Positions 16,501 through 23,903 of a stretch of DNA of 53,260 bases are shown piece after piece (position 1 is the first letter of the stretch; every line of letters starts with the position of its first letter). A program made the translations under genes and the position numbers. The stretch is from an uncultured Rheinheimera sp. Its GTDB lineage: Bacteria > Pseudomonadota > Gammaproteobacteria > Enterobacterales > Alteromonadaceae. The notes below the pieces were generated by a model. That model did no database searches and had not been told where the DNA came from. It worked only from the letters and a program-made list of their open reading frames with translations. Where the stretch lies: contig CALTZU010000006.1 in the NCBI GenBank assembly GCA_943913835.1, positions 1 through 53,260 on the forward strand, read 5' to 3'.

Positions 16501-16620
16501 CCCTAAGTAATTGGCGTTGCAGCAAGGCGGCAAGGATTCGAGTCCCCAGGAGCATAGTCCACTATGTGACTGGGGCGAGAATCAGCAGCCAACGAAGCTG
16601 CAGCGTCAAGTACGACGGGA
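16501..16620 (+). repeat. dispersed ~120-bp repeat family, full copy
   Basis: It starts CCCTAAGTAATTGGCGTTGC, contains the palindrome CCCCAG-GAG-CATAG-tcca-CTATG-TGA-CTGGGG near its middle, and ends AAGCTGCAGCGTCAAGTACG. It matches 40491-40606 along its length, and 28182-28306 in reverse complement. Confidence 0.8.
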
Positions 16621-16628
16621 AAAAACAA

Positions 16629-16650
16629 AAAAGCACCCGAAGGTGCTTTT
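16629..16650 (-). terminator. rho-independent terminator of dusB-fis
   Basis: On the minus strand AAGCACC-TTCG-GGTGCTT is followed by a T-rich run (TTTTGTTTTT). The stable UUCG tetraloop and the U-tract make it a classic terminator, 30 bases past the fis stop. Confidence 0.9.
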
Positions 16651-16654
16651 CATT

Positions 16655-16670
16655 GCGGGATTCCTCCCGC
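16655..16670. other. small perfect hairpin after fis
   Basis: GCGGGA-TTCC-TCCCGC lies between the fis stop and its terminator. It may protect the fis mRNA 3' end or be a second, weak stop signal. Confidence 0.4.
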
Positions 16671-16677
16671 GGGGGCA

Positions 16678-16968
16678 TTAACTCATGCCGTATTGTTTCA
16701 GCTTCTTACGCAGAGTACCGCGGTTGATGCCCATCAGGTTGGCAGCGCGGGTCTGGTTGCCGCGAGTGTATTTCATCACTTCTTCTAATAACGGCTTTTC
16801 TAATTCGGACAACACTAATTCGTACAGGTCGTTGACGTCCTGACCGTTTAATTGTTGTAAGTAGTTCGCCACCGCTTTTTGTACCGCGTTGCTTAAAGGC
16901 TGCGGTTTTTCTTGCGTTTGAACATGGGCGTTGGTGATAAATGGCGAAGTCACGTTTTGATTAAACAT
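16678..16968 (-). CDS. fis: nucleoid protein Fis
   Basis: A 96-residue DNA-bending global regulator (E. coli Fis has 98). The N-terminal flexible region is followed by the dimer helices (DVNDLYELVLSELEKPLLEE) and the C-terminal helix-turn-helix with QTRAANLMGINRGTLRKKL, nearly identical to enterobacterial Fis. It is the second gene of a dusB-fis operon, 18 bases after dusB, an arrangement conserved across gammaproteobacteria where one growth-regulated promoter upstream of dusB drives both. A strong terminator follows. Identification is certain. Confidence 0.97.
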   Translation of the reverse strand: MFNQNVTSPFITNAHVQTQEKPQPLSNAVQKAVANYLQQLNGQDVNDLYELVLSELEKPLLEEVMKYTRGNQTRAANLMGINRGTLRKKLKQYGMS

Positions 16969-16986
16969 TGCCTATTCTCTTTTACG

Positions 16987-17961
16987 TTAGGTTGCTGCTA
17001 GTAATTGCTCGAAATACACATACAAGGTATCCAGCTGCTGTTGGGCTTGCTCGATACCATTAAATTCACTGCGAAACATGCCTTCGCTGTCATGCTCAGC
17101 CAGGTACCAACCCACATGTTTGCGGGCAATACGTGAGCCAGGCACCTCACCATATAACTGGTGTAAGCCACGGACATGCTCCAGCAAAATATCCCTGACC
17201 TCGCTTGTTGAAGGCTGAGCCAAATGTTTACCAGTTTGCAGATAGTGCACCACTTCACGAAAAATCCAGGGTCTGCCCTGAGCTGCCCGGCCAATCATGA
17301 CCGCGTCTGCTCCGGTATAGTCCAATACAAATCTGGCTTTTTCCGGTGTGGTGATATCGCCATTGGCAATCACCGGGATAGACACATTTTGTTTAATAGC
17401 GCGGATTGTGTCGTACTCCGCCTCTCCTTTATACATACAAGCTTTGGTTCTGCCATGAACCGCTAAAGCCACAATGCCGTTGTCCTGCGCTATTTGCGCT
17501 ATCTGTACGCCATTTTTATTTTCGGTGTCCCAGCCAGTACGGATTTTTAAGGTCACAGGTACTGATACTGCCTGAACTACGGCCTGAACAATCTGCTGAA
17601 CTAAATCCGGATACTGTAATAGCGCCGAACCTGCCAGTTTTTTATTCACCTTTTTTGCCGGACATCCCATATTGATGTCGATGATTTGCGCGCCATGTTC
17701 AACGTTAAACACGGCAGCTTCAGCCATCTGCTCTGGATCTGAGCCGGCAATTTGCACCGAGCGAAGACCAGATTCATCCTGATGAGTCATACGATTTAGC
17801 GATTTTTCACTTTGCCAGACCAAAGGGTTGCTCGACATCATTTCTGATACAGCTAAACCTGCACCAAAACGACGGCAAAGCTCACGAAAAGTGTAATCCG
17901 TCACTCCAGCCATAGGAGCACAAATTACGTTGTTCGTTAATTGATATGGACCTATGCGCAC
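16987..17961 (-). CDS. dusB: tRNA-dihydrouridine synthase B
   Basis: A 324-residue FMN enzyme that reduces uridine to dihydrouridine in tRNA (E. coli DusB has 321). It begins MRIGPYQL, parallel to E. coli MRIGQYQL. The FMN-site start is APMAGVTD, the catalytic cysteine is in NMGCPAKKV (about C100), and ANGDI and MIGRAAQGRPW follow. The start is uncertain: GTG 17961 fits the homologue, but TTG 17973 (four residues longer) has AGGG seven bases upstream, whereas the GTG has no good Shine-Dalgarno. It is the first gene of the dusB-fis operon. Function is certain; only the start is open. Confidence 0.95.
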   Translation of the reverse strand: MRIGPYQLTNNVICAPMAGVTDYTFRELCRRFGAGLAVSEMMSSNPLVWQSEKSLNRMTHQDESGLRSVQIAGSDPEQMAEAAVFNVEHGAQIIDINMGCPAKKVNKKLAGSALLQYPDLVQQIVQAVVQAVSVPVTLKIRTGWDTENKNGVQIAQIAQDNGIVALAVHGRTKACMYKGEAEYDTIRAIKQNVSIPVIANGDITTPEKARFVLDYTGADAVMIGRAAQGRPWIFREVVHYLQTGKHLAQPSTSEVRDILLEHVRGLHQLYGEVPGSRIARKHVGWYLAEHDSEGMFRSEFNGIEQAQQQLDTLYVYFEQLLAAT

Positions 17962-17973
17962 CGCTAAAACCAA

Positions 17974-18289
17974 GGCTCTACCCTAAAGGGGCGCTAAGTT
18001 TACGGATTTTTGCCAACAATGCAAAGGTTATTATTTAAACAAAAGTATAAATTTATAGGGGGTTGTTGGGTTGACAATCGCTAAACGTCTGAAAACTAGA
18101 CTTTCTGAAAAGCAAAACCCAATAAAATCAGGGGTGGGTTTTGCAGATAATTGTATAGCTGTTGTTTTTATCACCAGAGAAGGCCAAAAAGCAGCTGATC
18201 ACAGAAGTCAATGCTTTTCGTCAGCGAAGTTTGTTGGCCCATCCTCTGTCGTGTAAGATAAAGATATGATCTTAAAAGGAGAAGCCTGA
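17974..18289. other. intergenic region upstream of dusB and of the PCuAC gene
   Basis: This region should hold the dusB-fis promoter (minus strand) and the promoter of the copper-chaperone gene. An AT-rich stretch at 18025-18060 contains TATACT on the minus strand, a possible -10 for dusB. A small palindrome AAGATATGATCTT at 18261-18273 lies just before the chaperone Shine-Dalgarno AAGGAG. A possible small ORF is at 18071-18256. Confidence 0.45.
18071..18256 (+). CDS. possible 61-residue hypothetical protein
   Basis: An open frame from TTG 18071 with AGGGGG eight bases upstream. The product starts with basic MTIAKRLKTRLSEKQ, followed by GVGFADNCIAVVFI, which faintly recalls the N-terminal strand of PilM/MshI-type ATPase-fold proteins. 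There is no stop-free continuation, so it is either a small protein, a decayed gene start, or chance. The TTGACA at its first codons could instead be a -35 element. I do not recognise it with confidence. Confidence 0.22.
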   Translation: MTIAKRLKTRLSEKQNPIKSGVGFADNCIAVVFITREGQKAADHRSQCFSSAKFVGPSSVV

Positions 18290-18715
18290 ATGAAAAAATG
18301 GATACTTGCCTTGTGTTTAACTGTGGTTAGTTCGCTGGCTGTGGCAGAAATTGTGATTACTGATGCAACTGTTCGGGAAATGTTACCCGGCCGCAGCATG
18401 ACAGCTGGTTATTTCAGTATCAGCAATCAAACTTCTTCGGATATTGAGTTAGTGGCGGCAACAAGCTCGCAATTTGGCTCTATTGAGCTGCATCAACACA
18501 GCCATAAAGATGGCATGATGAAGATGGAACAAGTGCATTCAGTGCTGGTCGCTGCGGGCAAGAAAGTAGATTTTCAGCCTGGTGGTTTGCATCTGATGTT
18601 ATTTGATGCCAAAGCTAGTTTGGCAGTGGGGCAAAAAATTCCGCTAGTTTTCGTGTTTAAAGATGGCCAGAGCATAGAGGTTCAGGCTTTGGTTAGCGCT
18701 ATTCCAACTCACTAG
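18290..18715 (+). CDS. periplasmic copper chaperone PCu(A)C
   Basis: A 141-residue protein with a signal peptide (cut near AVA-EIV) and a single PCuAC cupredoxin-like domain. The mature sequence starts IVITDATVREMLPGRSMTAGYF, as usual for the family. The Cu(I)-binding His/Met set is visible in ELHQHSHKDGMMKM and in LHLMLFD (the HxM at the end of the motif). Such proteins hand copper to cytochrome c oxidase. AAGGAG precedes the ATG. Two genes on the same strand follow with short gaps (DUF2333 after 9 bases, TIGR04219 after 3), so an operon is likely. Confidence 0.9.
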   Translation: MKKWILALCLTVVSSLAVAEIVITDATVREMLPGRSMTAGYFSISNQTSSDIELVAATSSQFGSIELHQHSHKDGMMKMEQVHSVLVAAGKKVDFQPGGLHLMLFDAKASLAVGQKIPLVFVFKDGQSIEVQALVSAIPTH

Positions 18716-18724
18716 GACTAAGAA

Positions 18725-19702
18725 ATGAACAGATTCAGGATTGTCGCTTTAACCGTACTGTTCGTTTTTATTCTGGGCTATGGTACGGCATGGTGGGCCA
18801 GTCGTGAACCTGACCTCTTTGATGTCAGAGATTTGTCGGCGCAGCTTAGCCCGGAGCATAAGCAAGTTGTTGGCTATACCACCACTAGTGCGCTGATAGA
18901 AGTGCTGGACACATTGCTGACAAAAAATGCCGGTTTTGTCAGCAATGACGTGCTACCTCCTTTTTTGTTGTTGGATGATATGCCAGCATGGGAATTAGGG
19001 GCTTTGGAAATGTCTCGCGATTTAGCTTTGGCACTTCGCAAAGATTTAAGCCGATCACAGTCGCAATCTATTGAAAATCAATACTTAAAACTGGCTCAGC
19101 CAATGCTGAATATTGATCATCGCAGTTGGGCTGTGCCAGCCGCTGAAGCTGAGTATCAGCAGGCTATAGCGCAATTGTCTTTGTACCGTGCCGCTTTATT
19201 AGACCCGGCGAAAACTGACAGCCAGTTTTATACCAGAGCAGATAATTTACGTGACTGGCTAAAAAATGTGGAGAAAAGACTGGGCAGTTATAGTCAGCGC
19301 TTGAGTGTTAGCGTGGGGCAGGACAGGTTAAACACTGATCTGGCTGGCGATAAAAATGCCAGACAATCGACAGCCACTGCTGAATCGAGCCGGATAAAAA
19401 CCAGTTGGTGGAGTATAGATGACGAGTTTTATGAAGCGCGTGGCGCTTGCTGGGCTTTGTTGCATTTATTAAAAGCGATAGAATTGGATTTCGCTGACGT
19501 GCTGACAAACAAAAATGCAATGATTAGTTTACGTCAGATTGTCCGCGAGCTTGAGGCGACTCAGCAGCCGGTCTGGAGTCCGATGATCTTAAATGGTCGT
19601 GGTTTTGGTTTGATGGCCAATCACAGTCTGGTGATGGCAAATTATATCTCCAGGGCCAACGCAGCCCTGTTAGATCTAACTGAATTATTAGCGCAAGGAT
19701 AA
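18725..19702 (+). CDS. DUF2333 inner-membrane protein
   Basis: A 325-residue protein anchored by one N-terminal transmembrane helix (5-25). The rest is presumably periplasmic and mostly helical. Conserved-looking segments are FVSNDVLPPFLLLDDMPAWE and FYEARGACWALLHLLKAIE, which match my memory of DUF2333. There is no known catalytic motif. AGGA lies six bases before the ATG. It sits between PCuAC and an outer-membrane protein in a compact three-gene run, hinting at an envelope role, but its function is unknown. Confidence 0.8.
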   Translation: MNRFRIVALTVLFVFILGYGTAWWASREPDLFDVRDLSAQLSPEHKQVVGYTTTSALIEVLDTLLTKNAGFVSNDVLPPFLLLDDMPAWELGALEMSRDLALALRKDLSRSQSQSIENQYLKLAQPMLNIDHRSWAVPAAEAEYQQAIAQLSLYRAALLDPAKTDSQFYTRADNLRDWLKNVEKRLGSYSQRLSVSVGQDRLNTDLAGDKNARQSTATAESSRIKTSWWSIDDEFYEARGACWALLHLLKAIELDFADVLTNKNAMISLRQIVRELEATQQPVWSPMILNGRGFGLMANHSLVMANYISRANAALLDLTELLAQG

Positions 19703-19705
19703 ATC

Positions 19706-20455
19706 ATGAAAAAGTCTGTAGTGGCTCTGGTGTCTTTTGTTTCATTTCTTGCTCCGACCGTGATGGCTGATACTGTAGGTGGCCTTTACCTTGGAGCAGA
19801 TCTGCATTTCGCTGATGCCAAAGGCAGTTTCGGTCAGACCGGTAATCAGCAGAATTTTAGTTTTGACGATAAAAATCAAAGTAGCTTTTACATTAAATTT
19901 GAACACCCTTTGCCTTTGCTGCCGAATATAAAATTGCAGAGCAATAGCTTAGACTCAGATGGCAGCACAGTGTTAAACCGGACCTTTGTATTTGATAGCC
20001 AAATTTTTGCTGTAGGCACCACAGTGGCGCAAAAGGTCGATTTATCCAATATTGATGCGACTTTTTATTATGAAATTCTGGACAATGACTTGGTCAGTCT
20101 GGATTTAGGTGTAACAGCCAAGTACATAGATGGAGATATCTCTGTCAGTAATCAGGGGCAAAATGCGCTGCAGGATTTGTCGGCTGTGATTCCTATGGGC
20201 TATGCCTATGGCAGCTTTGGTTTGCTGGGAACAGGCACAAAACTATTTGCAGAAGTCAATTATGTCAGCTACGACGGTAGTTCTTTGTCTGATATGCAGC
20301 TGGGTTTAGCTTATGAGCTCATCGATACGCTGGCTGTTGATCTGGACTTAAAGGCTGGCATTAAAAAGACCAAAATGGAATTAGACGACATAGATCAGGT
20401 GGATGCTGATTTGAGTTTTGACGGCGCCTTTATTTCAGCTGAGTTACATTTCTAA
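19706..20455 (+). CDS. TIGR04219-type outer-membrane beta-barrel protein
   Basis: A 249-residue protein with a signal peptide (cut near VMA-DT). It has alternating beta strands throughout and a C-terminal SAELHF ending in phenylalanine, the outer-membrane insertion signal. The segments VGGLYLGADLHFADAKGSFG and FYIKFEHPLPLLPNIKLQ resemble the TIGR04219 family, small barrels of unknown function found in Alteromonadales and Vibrio. AAGGA precedes the ATG, three bases after the previous stop. A hairpin follows at 20473-20502. Function is unknown. Confidence 0.82.
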   Translation: MKKSVVALVSFVSFLAPTVMADTVGGLYLGADLHFADAKGSFGQTGNQQNFSFDDKNQSSFYIKFEHPLPLLPNIKLQSNSLDSDGSTVLNRTFVFDSQIFAVGTTVAQKVDLSNIDATFYYEILDNDLVSLDLGVTAKYIDGDISVSNQGQNALQDLSAVIPMGYAYGSFGLLGTGTKLFAEVNYVSYDGSSLSDMQLGLAYELIDTLAVDLDLKAGIKKTKMELDDIDQVDADLSFDGAFISAELHF

Positions 20456-20472
20456 CAGCGGCTCCTGACCAG

Positions 20473-20502
20473 CCTCAGAACGGCTATTGTGCCGTTTTGA
20501 GG
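20473..20502. terminator. hairpin after the PCuAC-DUF2333-TIGR04219 run
   Basis: CCTCAGAACGGC pairs with GCCGTTTTGAGG around a six-base loop (12 pairs with one G-U). No T-tract follows, so it is a possible factor-dependent stop or 3' protecting hairpin. Confidence 0.5.
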
Positions 20503-20545
20503 CCCGGCTTATAGTGCAGAACAGGGAAATGAAGGTTCAATTGAC

Positions 20546-22708
20546 ATGACGTTAAAAGCTAAGTTGGGTTTGCTATTCGGATCTTCAGTGTTGATTGTGG
20601 CCTGCCTTTATGTGTCTGCGCAACTGCAGTTGCGCCATGAAACCGTGGTTAGGGTTCAGGCCGAACAACAGCTGTTGATGAGCTTATCTTTAATGGTTGA
20701 ACCTTTTTTAGCTCAGAATAAAATGGAGCAAGTCAAAGGCCATCTTCTGGCAGCAAGCTTTTCCAGTACTTTACCTATCAAAGCTATATTGGTTTATCAG
20801 GCCGATGGTAATTTATTTGCCGCTACTCAATTTCCCCGTGAGTTATTTAATTTTAGTCCTGCGCGCGATCTGACCGGACAAAAAGCCTTAATGGATGGTT
20901 CAACCTTGTTGTGGTCCGCTGTCATGGTGACGCCAGCGAGTATGAGCTATTTCGACACAAACACTGTAGCAGTTGAAGGCAGTACTCTTGGGTATGTTGC
21001 GATTCAGATCTCACCTTTACGTTTATCCAGTTTATGGTGGTGGCAAAGCGCCTTGTGGAGCGCGGTGTTATTAATTATTTTAGCTTTAACGCTGCTTTGG
21101 CAACGTCGAATTTATAAAGCGCAGCATCTGCGTTGGCAAAACTTTTTAAGGCAAGTCCGGACTCTTGTCTCCACAACTGCAGACCCGAAAAAATTGAATG
21201 CTTTTGATAGTGCAGAGCTGACAGTGCTGTTTCGCTCTCTATACGCACAACAACAACAGTTTCAGCAGCAATTATTGCTGCAACATCAGCAGGAAGAGAT
21301 GCAGGAACTGAGTCAGGCGACGGAGCGCGAACAGCAGGACATTGAAAAACAGCAACAACTCGCGGAATTAGGTAAGGAGCTAAAAGCCAGTCAATATCAA
21401 TTAAGGCAGTGGCAGCAGCTTTGTGTGTTGGGCGAGGCTGGCAAATTCTCTGAACAAAGGTTATTGCTAAACTGGCTGTTACAGCAGGAGCAGTTGGAGA
21501 AAGCAGCCTTGCAGCCTGAGACCTTGTGGTTTCCACAATGGTTGGCGCAGCAGGTTGGTACCTGGCAACAGAAGTTTGAATTGAGCAAAGTCTCACTTAT
21601 TTTGATCGAGGATTCTGCACTTAGTCTGGCGGAAGTGCAGTTTTGTGCTGAACATATCTCAGCTCTGCTCAGTCAAATTCTTGCCTTGATCCTGCAGGAT
21701 ATACGTCAGCCGGAAATCAGTTTGCATATTAACTTACAAGCATTTTCCGAGAACAAATTGCTGATGCAATTTGATCATGCAGGTCAAAGTGCCGCTATTC
21801 AGCAAGTACTAAAAGCCAATACTGAAGAAGTGGAAGTGCTGCCACAACTCTGTGCCAGCTTGATGTCTCGATTGGGAGCCCGATTATCTGTTTCAGCACT
21901 GGAAGATTTAGGATGTTCAGTGCGGCTGGAATTACCTCTGAGCTCAGTCTCCTCAAAAGACTTGCCCATGTACCAGACAGCTGTTTATGTTGATGCTGAT
22001 AGCACCAGAGCCGCACTACTAAAACAAAGCGTTTATTCAGTGGCGGAACAGGTGATTTACTTGCAACAGCCACAACAGCTGCAGCTTGAATTGCAGCACC
22101 GGCTGGTAGATTTAGTGCTGCTACAATTGCCTGAATCCAAGGCACAGCCAGAGTTATGGACAGCACTTCAGCATGTGACGGCCCGAAGTCAACTGCTGGC
22201 CTTTTGTCATGCTGCTGATCTGGATTTCTGGTCGGCTCAATTCCAGTGTCCTGTGTTGGCCAATCCTATGTTGTCTGTACAGATCCGGCATTATCTGGCG
22301 CAAAAGCCGCAGAACACGGACGTCCGAATGCTGGTGGTCGACGACAATAAAACCAATCTTGCTTTTGTCAAAGCCATGCTGAGCGAACAAGAGTTTGAAG
22401 TGGATACTGCTGCATCCGGAGCTGAAGCATTAAAGCTGGCTAAAAGTAGCAGATATCATTTGATCCTGATGGATATCCAACTGCCAGATATGACGGGCAT
22501 ACTTGCAACCCATCTGATCAGGCAATTACCTCAACATCAGAATACTGTCATCATGGCATTTACTGCTCATGCTTTGCCTGAAGAAATTCAAGAGTTTCAT
22601 CAGGCCGGTATGAATGATGTCGTCATTAAACCTTTAGATGCACAGAAAGTGGCCGCTTTGGTCAGGCAGTGTCAGCAGTTTAGTCGTCAAAATCCAGTAC
22701 AGGGCTGA
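20546..22708 (+). CDS. BarA-like hybrid sensor with degenerate kinase core
   Basis: A 720-residue protein with TM1 (7-24), a periplasmic region of about 135 residues, and TM2 (about 163-186). A glutamine-rich coiled coil (233-292) follows. Where a kinase H-box is expected (280-325) there is no HE/HD-x-x-x-P motif. The ATPase-like region (330-466) keeps only an end resembling LGARLSVSALEDLGCSVRLELPL in outline and lacks clear N and G1 boxes. A degenerate receiver-like domain (about 476-590) is followed by an intact receiver (about 594-715) with D643 in LILMDIQLPD and K695. No HPt domain is present. It likely cannot autophosphorylate and may work as a receiver-regulated output or scaffold. The 3' end overlaps the convergent TIGR03899 gene by 29 bases. 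Confidence 0.75.
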   Translation: MTLKAKLGLLFGSSVLIVACLYVSAQLQLRHETVVRVQAEQQLLMSLSLMVEPFLAQNKMEQVKGHLLAASFSSTLPIKAILVYQADGNLFAATQFPRELFNFSPARDLTGQKALMDGSTLLWSAVMVTPASMSYFDTNTVAVEGSTLGYVAIQISPLRLSSLWWWQSALWSAVLLIILALTLLWQRRIYKAQHLRWQNFLRQVRTLVSTTADPKKLNAFDSAELTVLFRSLYAQQQQFQQQLLLQHQQEEMQELSQATEREQQDIEKQQQLAELGKELKASQYQLRQWQQLCVLGEAGKFSEQRLLLNWLLQQEQLEKAALQPETLWFPQWLAQQVGTWQQKFELSKVSLILIEDSALSLAEVQFCAEHISALLSQILALILQDIRQPEISLHINLQAFSENKLLMQFDHAGQSAAIQQVLKANTEEVEVLPQLCASLMSRLGARLSVSALEDLGCSVRLELPLSSVSSKDLPMYQTAVYVDADSTRAALLKQSVYSVAEQVIYLQQPQQLQLELQHRLVDLVLLQLPESKAQPELWTALQHVTARSQLLAFCHAADLDFWSAQFQCPVLANPMLSVQIRHYLAQKPQNTDVRMLVVDDNKTNLAFVKAMLSEQEFEVDTAASGAEALKLAKSSRYHLILMDIQLPDMTGILATHLIRQLPQHQNTVIMAFTAHALPEEIQEFHQAGMNDVVIKPLDAQKVAALVRQCQQFSRQNPVQG

Positions 22709-23594
22709 ACAGCTGTTTCATTGCTTGTAAATAAGCAGTATTGGCCTGGCTGTTTAGTAAAGGTAACAACTCAACCCCCACAGGAGTGAATTTATAGTAC
22801 TGCAACACGACCCCTGAGTGTTTGGCTTTGCAGCTCAGTTGATGTTGATGGTACTGCAGCTGCAAACTTTGCTCAGGTATCAGTTCACCACTTTCTATCT
22901 CAATCTGGTGCAACAGGTTTAAGTCAATCAAGCTTAAAATCTGTGGAAAGGTCAGGCCAAATTGACTCAGGTTCAACACTGCTTTACTACGACCAGTCAG
23001 GATTTGCCAAATGGACGGTTTGCGAACATAACCAAAGTAAATATGACCACTGTCCTGCAATCTGACGCGGCAGGTCAGGCTGGCGGCTTTTTGCAAAGCT
23101 AATGCCTCTTTAAAACTCATCCGCTGCAATAAAAATAAGGTTTTGAGTGAGAAACTGCCTGGCTGGCCAATTTCTCCGGCAAGAATCTTGGCCCAAAGTT
23201 GTTGCATGGTCTGATTGGATATATTCAACACCAAATCACAATATTGTTGAAACCAATCCGGATCTACCTCCATATCTGCAACGTATTCAGGGCAGTAGTC
23301 TAAGGCTAACGACATTATTTTTTCTAAATTCGATTGTTGTCGCTCTTTGTGCATGCGTTCACGGCGCTCGGCCCGTTGCGCCAAAGTGGGGACTTTCAGG
23401 TTGATGTCGGCCGTTAAGGGAGCTCCGGAGCGTTGGGCCAAACGTTGGTGACGCTGATTAAAATCGCCGTTTTGTACCTGGCTGGCATTGTCCGGAGCTA
23501 CTGTAGAGGTTTTGCTGTCAAATTCGTGTCCCAACTGACTGCGGGCCAGTTGCAGTAAACGTTGATGCCCTCGACCTGAAGAGATTTTCTGCAT
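22680..23594 (-). CDS. TIGR03899 family protein
   Basis: A 304-residue cytosolic protein of unknown function. I start at ATG 23594, with AGAGGTG five bases upstream; the open frame runs 95 codons further but that part has no coding character. The middle contains AERRERMHKERQQSNLEKI and DPDWFQQYCDLVLNISN, then MQQLWAKILAGEIGQPGSFS, the family signature as I remember it. The N-terminal 70 residues are low in conserved-looking features. It is convergent with the hybrid sensor and divergent from the DUF3369 signalling gene. It is not recognised by function. Confidence 0.8.
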   Translation of the reverse strand: MQKISSGRGHQRLLQLARSQLGHEFDSKTSTVAPDNASQVQNGDFNQRHQRLAQRSGAPLTADINLKVPTLAQRAERRERMHKERQQSNLEKIMSLALDYCPEYVADMEVDPDWFQQYCDLVLNISNQTMQQLWAKILAGEIGQPGSFSLKTLFLLQRMSFKEALALQKAASLTCRVRLQDSGHIYFGYVRKPSIWQILTGRSKAVLNLSQFGLTFPQILSLIDLNLLHQIEIESGELIPEQSLQLQYHQHQLSCKAKHSGVVLQYYKFTPVGVELLPLLNSQANTAYLQAMKQLFSPVLDFDD

Positions 23595-23903
23595 CAATAC
23601 ACCTCTGGTAGAAACAGTTTTTATTGCCGGATTTGCACAATAACGCAAAAATTTACCTTCGACTCCAAAAGAAGTTTGCAAAAGTGTTAACTTTATGATT
23701 TTCAAAGATTTTAATAAAATGAATTGCTTTTTTTGCCCGAGGGTATAGTGTAGAACAACTTGGATTAGAAGCTTACAAAGGATAGTTGTGGGATAGGTCA
23801 GGATTGCCAAAGTAAATTCAGGGTATATGCTTGTATTTGTGCAACAGAGCCTTGATATGCTTTCAAAAAGTCCTCTCACAGCTGATGTAAAAAAGGTCGG
23901 AGC
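23595..23903. other. divergent promoter region, 309 bases
   Basis: This region lies between the TIGR03899 start (minus strand) and the REC-DUF3369-EAL start (plus strand). It is AT-rich with TATAGT at 23744-23749 as a possible plus-strand -10, but no good -35 at 16-18 bases. No gene is supported in it. Confidence 0.45.

Larger units (their letters stand above)
16343..16677. other. intergenic region between purH and fis
   Basis: This 335-base stretch lies between the purH start and the fis stop, both on the minus strand. It contains the fis terminator (16629-16650), a small hairpin (16655-16670) and a full copy of the dispersed repeat (16501-16620). The purH promoter should lie within about 16343-16500; I see no clear hexamers. 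No gene is supported. Confidence 0.6.

Noticed and set aside
16531..16548. A tRNA T-arm-like string (GGATTCGAGTCCCC) between purH and fis
   Set aside because: It is part of the dispersed repeat; there is no acceptor, D or anticodon stem around it, and other copies do not keep the T-loop bases.
21230..21420. CAG/CAA-rich stretch as a possible microsatellite
   Set aside because: It is in frame and encodes a glutamine-rich coiled coil with mixed codons, not a perfect nucleotide repeat.
21075..21596. Minus-strand 173-codon frame opposite the hybrid sensor
   Set aside because: It arises from the CAG/CAA-rich coiled-coil coding region on the other strand; no start signal or domain is seen.
22680..23879. 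Longer 399-residue version of the TIGR03899 protein
   Set aside because: The first 95 codons run through AT-rich non-coding-looking DNA, while ATG 23594 has an excellent Shine-Dalgarno.
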